From Syntrophales bacterium (lineage in GTDB: Bacteria > Desulfobacterota > Syntrophia > Syntrophales > PHBD01), in assembly GCA_035363115.1 (NCBI GenBank), contig DAOSEM010000002.1:1-64000 (forward strand): a stretch of 64,000 nucleotides of DNA, in the 5' to 3' direction. Of the stretch, positions 1 to 7,546 are shown piece by piece. The stretch's first letter is position 1. The number at the start of each line of letters is the position of its first letter. Both the position numbers and the translations under genes were made by a program. A model generated the notes under the pieces. That model did not search any database. It saw nothing but the letters and a program-made list of their open reading frames with translations, and was not told the DNA's origin.

Positions 1-63
1 AACAAGACGAAGGAAGGCAGGCAGAAGAACCGCCGCGTCACGGCCGTGTTCAGCAAGATGTAA
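1..63 (+). CDS. OmpA-family protein, C-terminal end only
   Basis: The window opens inside a reading frame that ends at TAA 61-63. The last 20 codons read NKTKEGRQKNRRVTAVFSKM. The N-K-T-x-E-G-R-x-x-N-R-R-V string is the usual end of the OmpA/MotB peptidoglycan-binding domain, where the two arginines belong to the last conserved helix and strand. Only this tail is visible, so the N-terminal architecture (beta-barrel, lipoprotein or coiled coil) cannot be judged. A good intrinsic terminator follows 24 bases later, so this is the last gene of its transcript. Confidence 0.75.
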   Translation, partial: NKTKEGRQKNRRVTAVFSKM

Positions 64-86
64 AGAATTATCCGTTGATCCTGAGA

Positions 87-122
87 AAAGTCCCTCGACG
101 ATGGTGTCCTGGGACTTTTTTC
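87..122 (+). terminator. Intrinsic terminator after the OmpA-family gene
   Basis: AAAGTCCC at 87-94 pairs with GGGACTTT at 111-118, and the T-run continues to about 122. The loop is 16 bases. It sits directly behind the OmpA-family stop codon. Confidence 0.75.
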
Positions 123-250
123 ATCGATGGGGCCTTAGGGTCGTTCCGCGATGGGGCCGGGGGCCGGATGATTGTTCCGGTCTCCCGGCCTCGCGCGGAA
201 ACGGACCACCGGCATTCCGCCGCCGGCACCGCCCGGAGAAGGAGGACGTC

Positions 251-1249
251 TTGTTCGAAGGAAAGGTCATTCCAGGATATCGGCATCAGCCGGGATTTCA
301 CTGTGCCTCCAGCGCCATCCGCAACGTGCTCGCGTTCCACGGCATCCGGATCAGCGAGCCCGCCGTGATCGGCCTGGGGCGGGGGCCCGGCTTCTCCTAC
401 CACGTCATCGATCATCGCCCGTCACATCTCGTCCACATGCGCAACCTCGACCTGGAAGACAATTTCTTTCGGACCGTGGGGCTTGCCTTCCGGTGGCGGG
501 AGACGGAGGACGCCGCGGAAGCGACGGCCCACGCGAAGGCATCGGTGGACCGGGGGCTGCCGGTCCTCATCCAGACCGACATCATCCATCTTCCCTACTT
601 CAACACCGATCAGCACTTTCCCGGCCATGCCGTCGTCATCTGCGGCTACAGCGAGGACAAGCAGGAATTCTACGTCTCGGACACCCTCCACCCGGAGGCC
701 CTGGCCGTGTCCATCCCGGACATGGAGCGGGCGCGGACGTCCGTCTTCCCGCCTTTCGCCCTGAGGAACCGGGCCTTCGTGCTCGAGGATCCGTCCGCGT
801 TCCGCGTGGACGAGGCCGTCGTGCGGGGAGCCGTATGCCGCTGGGCACAGGAGAACCTGAACGGCATCCCCGGTTTTCCCTGGCCCTATGGCGTTCGTTC
901 GCTGGAGGACCTCATCGGGGATCTGTCCAACTGGAAGGAGGCGGCGGACTGGCAGTGGTCGGCGCGCTTCACATACCAGATCATCGAACGGCGCGGGACG
1001 GGGGGCGCCGGCTTCCGCACCCTCTACCGGCAGTTCCTGGAGGAAAGCGAGGAACGGTACCCGGGCCTCCGGGAATACCGGCTCTCGCAGGATCTTGCGG
1101 GAATCGAGGCCCTCTATCACGACATGGCCACGGGTTTCCGGGCGGTCAGCGACGGGAAGGACCCGGATTTCTCGCCGGTCCGGCCCGTCCTGGAGCGTCT
1201 TCTGGAGCGGGAGAACGCGCTGTATCGGAAGATCGTTGCCTCCCTGTGA
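251..1249 (+). CDS. BtrH N-terminal / DUF4872-type protein (C39-peptidase-like fold)
   Basis: A 332-residue protein. I place the start at TTG 251 because AGGAGG lies just upstream (about 241-246), the protein then begins MFEGKVIPGYRHQPGFHC, and the in-frame sequence further upstream is not protein-like. Residues about 8-150 resemble the BtrH N-terminal domain, a papain/C39-like fold. Likely catalytic positions are Cys18 (FHCASSAIRN), His126 (GHAVVICGY) and Asp144 (YVSD). The C-terminal half matches the helical DUF4872 style. BtrH itself acts as an acyltransferase in butirosin synthesis. Whether this protein is a peptidase, acyltransferase or amidase cannot be told. It is a single gene with no pathway partner next to it. 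Confidence 0.7.
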   Translation: MFEGKVIPGYRHQPGFHCASSAIRNVLAFHGIRISEPAVIGLGRGPGFSYHVIDHRPSHLVHMRNLDLEDNFFRTVGLAFRWRETEDAAEATAHAKASVDRGLPVLIQTDIIHLPYFNTDQHFPGHAVVICGYSEDKQEFYVSDTLHPEALAVSIPDMERARTSVFPPFALRNRAFVLEDPSAFRVDEAVVRGAVCRWAQENLNGIPGFPWPYGVRSLEDLIGDLSNWKEAADWQWSARFTYQIIERRGTGGAGFRTLYRQFLEESEERYPGLREYRLSQDLAGIEALYHDMATGFRAVSDGKDPDFSPVRPVLERLLERENALYRKIVASL

Positions 1250-1608
1250 GGGGCCTCATCATGGAAACGGGCTCTCCGCATCGAGTCCGGAATCCGGCGC
1301 TGCCGCACGGGGCATGATGCAGCCGCAGACCCGGCCCATGTAATTCATTGACACCCGGGAATGTTCTTCGTATATTGACCCCGGCTCAACAGACCCATAT
1401 CCGCTGTGTAATCAACGTTGTCTTTTCTTTACGGTCCCGATCGTCGGCAGGTTGCTGGTATCGTCGTTCCGCAGGGTTGTTCACACGTGCCCGGATGCCG
1501 GATTCCCGGAGCCGCGAGCCATGAGGCGCACCGGCCGGTTCATCGCAGGGCGAAGCAGGGATGCACGACCGCCCATTGAACCGCTTCTTGAGAAAAGGGG
1601 GGAGAGAC
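1250..1608 (+). other. Gene-free stretch with promoter and long leader of the response-regulator gene
   Basis: About 360 bases without a convincing gene. The first half has nothing recognisable. A near-consensus sigma-70 promoter at 1348-1376 drives an apparent leader of roughly 225 bases before the response-regulator start at 1609. No riboswitch or attenuator structure was recognised in that leader. Confidence 0.5.
1348..1376 (+). promoter_or_regulatory. Sigma-70-type promoter
   Basis: TTGACA at 1348-1353, a 17-base spacer and TATATT at 1371-1376. That is a perfect -35 box and a 5/6 -10 box at ideal spacing. Transcription would start near 1383 and reach the response regulator at 1609. Confidence 0.65.
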
Positions 1609-2058
1609 ATGTCGGACAGTCTGGATGTGATCATCGTCGACGATGACCCGATGGTCTGTAACGTGATCCATGACATGATCCAGTCGTTTTACGTCTGGGG
1701 CGACATCCGGGCGTTCACGAACGCCGACGAGGCCTACACCTATTGCCGCCAGAAAAAAGCGGGTGTGGCCATCTTCGTTCTCGACGTCTACATGGGCTCG
1801 ACGACGGGATTCACGTTCCTGGACGTCATCATCGACAAGTTCCCCATGGCCTATGAAGACACCATCATCATGACGGGCCATGCCAGTGACGATGTCGTGA
1901 ACATGTGCATCGCCTCCAACATCACCTACCTGATCGAAAAACCCATTCGCGCGTATTCCCTGCAGCTGGCCGTCCGGGCGATCGTGCAGAAATACCTGCG
2001 CTTTGCCAAGAGGATTTTGGAGGATCCGGTACTGGCCGAAACCGTTTCCGGCTTCTAG
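1609..2058 (+). CDS. Single-domain response regulator (CheY-like receiver)
   Basis: A 149-residue receiver domain with no output domain. Start ATG 1609 follows GGGGGGAGAGAC. Visible receiver landmarks are the acidic pair in VIIVDDDPM near residues 10-12, the phospho-acceptor Asp in FVLDVYMG, Thr in IIMTGHAS and Lys in YLIEKPIR. The extended C-terminus (LQLAVRAIVQKYLRFAKRIL) is helical. It is a close paralogue of the protein encoded at 9844-10299 on the other strand, sharing KFPMAYEDTII and DVVNMC. The two genes bracket the prkA/spoVR operon, so both may report to the same stress circuit. No histidine kinase is adjacent. Confidence 0.85.
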   Translation: MSDSLDVIIVDDDPMVCNVIHDMIQSFYVWGDIRAFTNADEAYTYCRQKKAGVAIFVLDVYMGSTTGFTFLDVIIDKFPMAYEDTIIMTGHASDDVVNMCIASNITYLIEKPIRAYSLQLAVRAIVQKYLRFAKRILEDPVLAETVSGF

Positions 2059-2179
2059 GCGACCTCGAAAAAGCCCGGATGCTGCGTTGTGCTGCATCCC
2101 TCGTCGCTGCGGCGTACCTATAGTACGCCTCGCTCCTCGGGATTTGCACGCCTTGCCTGCGGGCTTTTTGGAGATCGCC
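2058..2179. repeat. MITE/REP-like palindromic element A
   Basis: The ends are imperfect inverted repeats: GCGACCTCGAAAAAGCCCG at the left and its near-complement ending CTTTTTGGAGATCGCC at the right. An inner palindrome GCGTACCTATAGTACGCC lies at the centre. There is no coding potential. It starts at the stop codon of the response regulator and could act as its transcription end. Confidence 0.55.
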
Positions 2180-2183
2180 TGAG

Positions 2184-2318
2184 CGGGCTGCTGAAAAAGG
2201 GCCGTCTGCGGCGTTGCCCTCATCCTTCGCCAATCGACGTACCAGGAGTACGCCTCATGGCTCAGGATATCGGGCGCCTTGTATACGACCCTTTCTACTT
2301 CGACCTGCTTTTTTCAGG
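2184..2318. repeat. MITE-like palindromic element B (copy 1)
   Basis: The ends CTGAAAAA (about 2191) and TTTTTTCAG (about 2309-2317) are inverted. Inside is the string CCCTCATCCTTCGCCAATCG, then GTACCAGGAGTACGC and TCATGGCTCAGGATATCGG. A second copy in opposite orientation lies at 15834-15953. The right end supplies the TGA stop codon of the minus-strand prkA-like gene. Confidence 0.65.
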
Positions 2319-4605
2319 GTGACGAGAACGTCGGCACCAGGTTGCTGTCGATGACGTAGATGCTGATCTCCCGGGCACCCTGCTCGCAATAGCCGTAGCG
2401 GTTCATGAGGTTCTGGATGAGGAAGCGGACCTCGCTCTGGATCCGCCGGTCATACGTCTTGAAGGCATCCGTGCCGTAATCCTTGATGGCCCTCCGGAAA
2501 TTCTCGTTCTTCAGGAAGGGATCCATGACCTTCTCCTTCAGGTTGTGGATGTACAGCTCCCGCAGGTTGGCGAAGACGGCCGTCGCGGTGATGTCCTTGC
2601 CCTCCAGCAGGATCTCCTGCGTGAGCGTCCGGGCGGTGTACTGGTTCTGGATTTCCCTGCGGAACTCCATCCGCTCGTCCTGCGTGGCCTGGGAGCCGAG
2701 GATGCGGCGCTCGATCCCGGCAAAGAACTCTTCCGTCAGGTCGATGGTCTCCCCCGTGTAGATGCACCGCTCCGTGCAGCCCGGCTCGAAGTTGACGGCG
2801 AACAGGTAGTTCTGGATGTCCCTGGAGATCCGCTCCTCGTTGTAGTCGTAGAGCGACTCCTTGACTTCCTGCAGCACGGCGTAATTGTACGAGCTGACGA
2901 GCGAATCCAGGAAGCCCTCGGGGATCGTCACGGAGTGCTCCTTCTGGTGCTGCCGGAAGAAATTGCAGACCATGGCCATGGAGATCAGCGAGCCTTCCTT
3001 CGCGTAGGCGGAATAAAAATCGTTGAAGATCTTGATGGAGTCCCTTCCGGAGAACCCCTTTTCCCCTTCCGTTTCCGACTCGGCGATGATGGCCTTCCTC
3101 TTCTTGGCGGTGAAGCTCTTCCGGTCTTCCTGGGTCAGCCAGGACGGGATGAAGCCGGCATAGATGTCCATTTTCAGAAGTTGGAGGTTCCGGTCGCAGT
3201 AAAGGGAGTACCTCTCCGTGTCGCCGATCCACTCGAGGAGGTTGTCCGACTGCTCTTTCATCCTCGTCGCGATGATGATCTTGGCGAAGTTCTGCAGGAC
3301 CCTGGGGAGGAACATGGTCGAGATCCGGTCGCCGAAGATGTTCTTGTAGATCTTTACTTCCGTATTGTAATCGAGCACATAGGGGATTTTGATAAAGCTG
3401 ATCCGGTCGAGGAACGACTGGGTCCCCACGATGTTCACCCGGTCCTCCGGATTCATGAGGGCCAGGAAGAGGGAGTTCACGTTCTCCTCGATCTCCTCCA
3501 CCTTGTGCACGCCCTCGCTGATGATGCCGTGAAGGTTCGCGAACCGCTCCTTGTTGTGGTCCTTGATATCCATGATGGCATAGATGCCGTTGTTCGTATT
3601 CGCGTAGCGGGAATAGATGTACCGGACGCGGTTGCTGTCCTTTAGAATGTTGTTCAACTGGCTCTGGAGCAGCTCGTTGGTGTGGATGCTGGTCTTGGTG
3701 ATCCGGTCGCCCGGGTTGAAGACGCTGATGCCCTGCCCGAGCCGCCGGTTGAATTCGTACGGCCGGGCGAAGATCATGTCGAAGACCTTCTCGGGCGAGT
3801 TGACGATGTCCAGGAGGGCCGTGTAGAGGGACACGCAGATTGTGCACGGGTTGTCCCGGAAGACCCACTCATACTGCTTTTCCGTGAAGAGCTTCTCCTT
3901 GAATTCCCGGTCCTGGATCAACTGGTCGTACACCTCTTTCCGGTAGTGCTTCGGAACGAGGATCAGGGGGCTGTCGTGGCTGGGGCACGGCACCTCCAGG
4001 AAGTCTTTCATCGGTATGTAGAGGGGGCTTTCCGGGGGGGGCAACTTTGGTTTCAGGGCGGTATCGTCGGCCAGGTGCCTCAACTGCTTCAGGATGGCGG
4101 GAGTCTCGTGTCCCGTGATGTCGCCCAGGACTTTCTTGTTCAGCCGCCAGACCGTCTCGAAGATCATCCCCTCGGTTGTCTTTGTGTACTGCTCGAACTT
4201 CAGGAGAAGGTTGTTCAGGAACGTGCTCTTGCCGCACCCGTGGGGCCCCTCGAAGATGTAGATCCGGTTCTGCTGGCTTCCGGACCGGAAGGAGGCGAAC
4301 TGGTTGATCAGGCGATTCGCGAAGAGCTGGTCTGCGAAGAAGGGATGGTCCACGCCGTCGACGAAGAGCTTCGTGCAGTCGTACAGGACGTGGTGGATCG
4401 ATTCGGGGTCGTCGGGGTATTCGTCGACGCCCTCGCCGACGTAGCTCCGGATCATGTCGTAGAGCATCTGAAAGGTGTTGCGGAAGACCGTGCTCGGATT
4501 CCGGGCGGCGAAGGCGACAAATTCCTTCAGCGGCAGGACCTTGCGGCTCTCCCGTTCGGCGATGCGTTCCGACAGGAAGCTGAGGATGTTTTCCTCGGTC
4601 GTCAT
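2314..4605 (-). CDS. PrkA-family AAA+ protein / serine kinase, long paralogue
   Basis: A 763-residue PrkA-type protein, longer than the usual 630-690. Walker A GPHGCGKS lies at residues 120-127. Cys/His clusters EVPCPSHDSP and NPCTICVS match the CPxH...CxxC pair seen in many PrkA proteins, and the C-terminus ends with the family-like MNRYGYCEQGAREIS. PrkA proteins are AAA+ ATPases reported to have serine kinase or protease activity in starvation and sporulation circuits. This is the last gene of the prkA-yeaH-spoVR-prkA operon, 12 bases after spoVR. It differs from the upstream paralogue, which lacks the Cys/His cluster, so the two are not redundant copies. Its stop codon is supplied by a repeat element. 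Confidence 0.85.
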   Translation of the reverse strand: MTTEENILSFLSERIAERESRKVLPLKEFVAFAARNPSTVFRNTFQMLYDMIRSYVGEGVDEYPDDPESIHHVLYDCTKLFVDGVDHPFFADQLFANRLINQFASFRSGSQQNRIYIFEGPHGCGKSTFLNNLLLKFEQYTKTTEGMIFETVWRLNKKVLGDITGHETPAILKQLRHLADDTALKPKLPPPESPLYIPMKDFLEVPCPSHDSPLILVPKHYRKEVYDQLIQDREFKEKLFTEKQYEWVFRDNPCTICVSLYTALLDIVNSPEKVFDMIFARPYEFNRRLGQGISVFNPGDRITKTSIHTNELLQSQLNNILKDSNRVRYIYSRYANTNNGIYAIMDIKDHNKERFANLHGIISEGVHKVEEIEENVNSLFLALMNPEDRVNIVGTQSFLDRISFIKIPYVLDYNTEVKIYKNIFGDRISTMFLPRVLQNFAKIIIATRMKEQSDNLLEWIGDTERYSLYCDRNLQLLKMDIYAGFIPSWLTQEDRKSFTAKKRKAIIAESETEGEKGFSGRDSIKIFNDFYSAYAKEGSLISMAMVCNFFRQHQKEHSVTIPEGFLDSLVSSYNYAVLQEVKESLYDYNEERISRDIQNYLFAVNFEPGCTERCIYTGETIDLTEEFFAGIERRILGSQATQDERMEFRREIQNQYTARTLTQEILLEGKDITATAVFANLRELYIHNLKEKVMDPFLKNENFRRAIKDYGTDAFKTYDRRIQSEVRFLIQNLMNRYGYCEQGAREISIYVIDSNLVPTFSSP

Positions 4606-4617
4606 GATCGGCGTCCC

Positions 4618-6273
4618 CTACATCATAACCCGGGTGAGTTTCCGTTTCTCCATCGTGTAGACGATCTGCCGGAGAACCACCTTCTTCTCCTCCGGCTCGT
4701 CCACCGTCGCGGTGGGCATGAAGAAGGGCTGAATGTCGTCATACCCCGACGAGATCTCCGGCTGCTCTTCCGTCGTCTCCAACTGGACGGTTCCCCCCCA
4801 GAGATACTCGATCCCCAGCATGGTGTTGGCAATGTATTCCCGGACCAGGGGCCTCCCCTCGTAGACATGGCGGAGATAGAGGAGTCCGTCCTTCGTCTTC
4901 TCCTCGTCCACCCGGATGAACGGCGGATGGTAGAGGGTGTCCAGGATCATCTTCCGGTAGTCTTCGGCTTTCCGGCTCTTGACGAAATATTCCCACACCC
5001 CCCGCTGGCTGTTGAGTCGGCGTCCGGCGACGAACAGCCGGTTCCGGTTGATGAAATCCTGGTCGATGAAGGTGTGGATGAGGGTGAAGTCGTTGAAGTT
5101 CTCCCGCACGTCGAAAACGAAATCACGGCCCTGAGCGGTGTGCCGGTCGAACTCCCGCCGCTGGTGGCTGTCCGTCAGGCGCTGGTATTCGTAGGAGATT
5201 TTCCCCTTGTCGGCCATCTCCTCCAGGTACTGGAACAGCCGCATCCCCAGGGCATAGGGGTTGATGCCCACCCTGGGCATGGAGGTCACGCCGGCGTTGA
5301 CCCGGGCGTAGTTGACCTCGTTTCCCCGGATCCGGTCGTCGGAGAGGAAGAGCTTCTCGTGCCAGTAGCTGGCCCAGCCCTCGTTGAGGATCTTTGTGCG
5401 GATCTGCGGCTGGAAATAGAGGGACGTCCGGCGGACGATCTCCATGACGGTCTTCATCCACTGGTTGTCCGCCTGCTGCAGCCAGAGCGCATGCTCCTCC
5501 ATGTACTGGAGCAGGTCCTGGGCCGGCGCCTTCTTCTCCCGTTTGTGCCGCTCGAACAGGGCGTCGAACTCGGGGTATTTCTTCCTGGTCTCGGTGAAGA
5601 AAACCGACTCCGCCATCGGGTCGTAATCCTGGACGGTCCGGTTGTAGCGATCGATTTCCTTCAGGTAATCCGCGGTGCTGACCTTCTGGACGGACTGGAG
5701 AAACACGTCGAAGTAATAGTCGATCCGGCTGACGGCCTGCGCCTCCGAGGGGTGACTGATGCGGGACAGCTCCCCGAAATGATCGACGAGATTGTCGATA
5801 CCCCTGGCGAACTCGATCACGTAGTCGACCCAGCGCCCCTTTTCGGACCGGAGAGCGGCGATGGTGCGCTTGTCGGCGAGGGCCTGGCCGGCGAAGTCCT
5901 CGTCCCAGGTGTTCCGGTAGTAGAGGTTGTTCTGGAAACAGTCGATGTGGGCCAGGACATGATAGAAAATCATGACGTTGAGCCAGTCGGGGTTGTTGTC
6001 GTTGTAGAAGGAGATGGCCGGACGGGTGTTGATGACCGTTTCGTAGGGATTGGTGGGGTACAGCTCGTACTTGCCCTTTTCCCGGAGCACCTCGACGTCG
6101 TGGACCCAGTAGTCGTACATGGTGGGGATCATGTTTTTCGGGCCCAGCTCCAGGAGGTCCCGGTTGGTCACGATGTATTCGAGGCTCTCGTCCTGGAAGC
6201 GAAGACCCGCGTCCCGGGCCCTCGCCTTGCAGCCTTTCATGATCTCCTTGGTGTGCTGGCTGATGAGTTCCAT
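4618..6273 (-). CDS. spoVR: SpoVR-family protein
   Basis: A 551-residue soluble protein of the SpoVR/YcgB family. Characteristic regions are the N-terminal YPTNPYETVINTRPAISFY stretch, the HVLAHIDCFQNN segment and the central NEGWASYWHEKLF motif. The biochemical role is unknown. In Bacillus it affects spore cortex formation, and in proteobacteria it is almost always linked to prkA (yeaG) and yeaH. It lies 34 bases after yeaH and 12 bases before the second prkA-like gene on the same strand, so it is surely co-transcribed with them. Confidence 0.92.
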   Translation of the reverse strand: MELISQHTKEIMKGCKARARDAGLRFQDESLEYIVTNRDLLELGPKNMIPTMYDYWVHDVEVLREKGKYELYPTNPYETVINTRPAISFYNDNNPDWLNVMIFYHVLAHIDCFQNNLYYRNTWDEDFAGQALADKRTIAALRSEKGRWVDYVIEFARGIDNLVDHFGELSRISHPSEAQAVSRIDYYFDVFLQSVQKVSTADYLKEIDRYNRTVQDYDPMAESVFFTETRKKYPEFDALFERHKREKKAPAQDLLQYMEEHALWLQQADNQWMKTVMEIVRRTSLYFQPQIRTKILNEGWASYWHEKLFLSDDRIRGNEVNYARVNAGVTSMPRVGINPYALGMRLFQYLEEMADKGKISYEYQRLTDSHQRREFDRHTAQGRDFVFDVRENFNDFTLIHTFIDQDFINRNRLFVAGRRLNSQRGVWEYFVKSRKAEDYRKMILDTLYHPPFIRVDEEKTKDGLLYLRHVYEGRPLVREYIANTMLGIEYLWGGTVQLETTEEQPEISSGYDDIQPFFMPTATVDEPEEKKVVLRQIVYTMEKRKLTRVMM

Positions 6274-6307
6274 TTTCCCGCCCGTATGCGAATCCCCGGG
6301 ACTGCGC

Positions 6308-7546
6308 TCAGGTGATGAGCCTCCGGATCCCCTCGATCAGACGCATGTCTCCCGCTTCTTCGTCGATCGTGTCGAGCCGGATTTCCTGGGGGTGCTCCTC
6401 CAGGATCTTCGAGTCCCGGATGTACCGCTCCGCCGTCGACATGTTTTCCATGGAGGCCGGGGTGAGGGTGATCCCGATCCGGCTGCAGTACCCGACCATC
6501 TTCCGGAGCTGCCGGAGGGCCGTCGTGCCGTCCCGCTCCCAGTCGTCCCCGTCGCTGCCGTGGAAGACATAGATGTTGTAATCCCGGTCCAGGCTGTCGG
6601 CCTCGACGATCTCGTTGATCATGCGGAAGGCCGATTCCATCTTTGTTCCCCCGGCAACCTTGAGGCTGTAGTAGGTGTAGAAATCGGGCACCTCCCGCGC
6701 GTTCGTGTCGTGGAGGATGAAGCGCGTGACGACCTGTCGCTCGTACTGGAACATGAGCCAGCTGTAGATCAGGACGTGCTGGGCCACGACCAGCTCCGTG
6801 GGCTTTCCCCACATCGAGCCGGAGTAGTCCCGGACGAAGAAGACCAGGGCCTGGGACTCCAGGTCCTTTTCCGGGGACAGGATTCGGTACACGCTGTCCT
6901 CGGGGGATACAAGGAGCTGCGTCAGGTCGATGTCCGAGACGTCGGGGACCTTGTCGAGGGCGATGTTCGTTTCGATGATCTTCCGCAGGGTGGCCTTCTT
7001 GTCCAGGAGCTGGCCGAATCCCTCGTGCCGGTCCGTCAGGTCGTAATTGTACCGCTTCAGGAAGCGCCGCCGGCCCTTGCTCTTCAGGTTCGGCAGCTCG
7101 AACTGCTCCGAGATGATGCGGCCCAGGTCGTAGGCGCCGGCCTCGATCTCGTGCTCCCCTCCCTCTCCCTGGCCGGGACCGCCGGCCTTCGATCCCTCGT
7201 CGCCATGGACGGGCGTTTCACCGATGACCTGTCCTTCCTCTCCCTCGCCGGCTCCCCCGGACTGCCCGCCCTCGCCGTCCTCGCCGGGCTCCTGCTCCCT
7301 CGTGTCGTGGATGAACTTCTCCTCCACCGTCGTGGGGACGATGACGATCTTTTCCTTCAGGCCGCGCCCCGGCTTGACGATGCGGCCGATGCGGATCTTC
7401 CTGGGGAAGCCGTCCTGCTCCCGCTGGTTGTCCCGTTCGAGGAGGTCGCCGATGGAGGCGAGCCTCTGCGAAGAGGGGATCTCCGGCAGGACCCCGTCCT
7501 GAAGCGCGGGAAAATCCGCGTAGTCGGAGAACGGCTTAACTTTCAT
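6308..7546 (-). CDS. yeaH: YeaH/YhbH family (DUF444) protein with VWA-like domain
   Basis: A 412-residue DUF444 protein. The N-terminal part is followed by a low-complexity Gly/Glu-rich linker at about residues 83-135. The C-terminal half is von Willebrand factor A-like, with a MIDAS-type DYSGSMWG and a later HGSDGDDW. DUF444 proteins partner PrkA and SpoVR, and in E. coli YeaG/YeaH respond to nitrogen starvation. The start overlaps the end of the upstream prkA gene by 11 bases, indicating translational coupling. Confidence 0.9.
   Translation of the reverse strand: MKVKPFSDYADFPALQDGVLPEIPSSQRLASIGDLLERDNQREQDGFPRKIRIGRIVKPGRGLKEKIVIVPTTVEEKFIHDTREQEPGEDGEGGQSGGAGEGEEGQVIGETPVHGDEGSKAGGPGQGEGGEHEIEAGAYDLGRIISEQFELPNLKSKGRRRFLKRYNYDLTDRHEGFGQLLDKKATLRKIIETNIALDKVPDVSDIDLTQLLVSPEDSVYRILSPEKDLESQALVFFVRDYSGSMWGKPTELVVAQHVLIYSWLMFQYERQVVTRFILHDTNAREVPDFYTYYSLKVAGGTKMESAFRMINEIVEADSLDRDYNIYVFHGSDGDDWERDGTTALRQLRKMVGYCSRIGITLTPASMENMSTAERYIRDSKILEEHPQEIRLDTIDEEAGDMRLIEGIRRLIT

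Noticed and set aside
3682..6315. An 877-codon plus-strand open frame opposite the prkA-like and spoVR genes
   Set aside because: Same antisense artefact. It crosses the boundary of two well-supported minus-strand genes and shows no protein-like composition.
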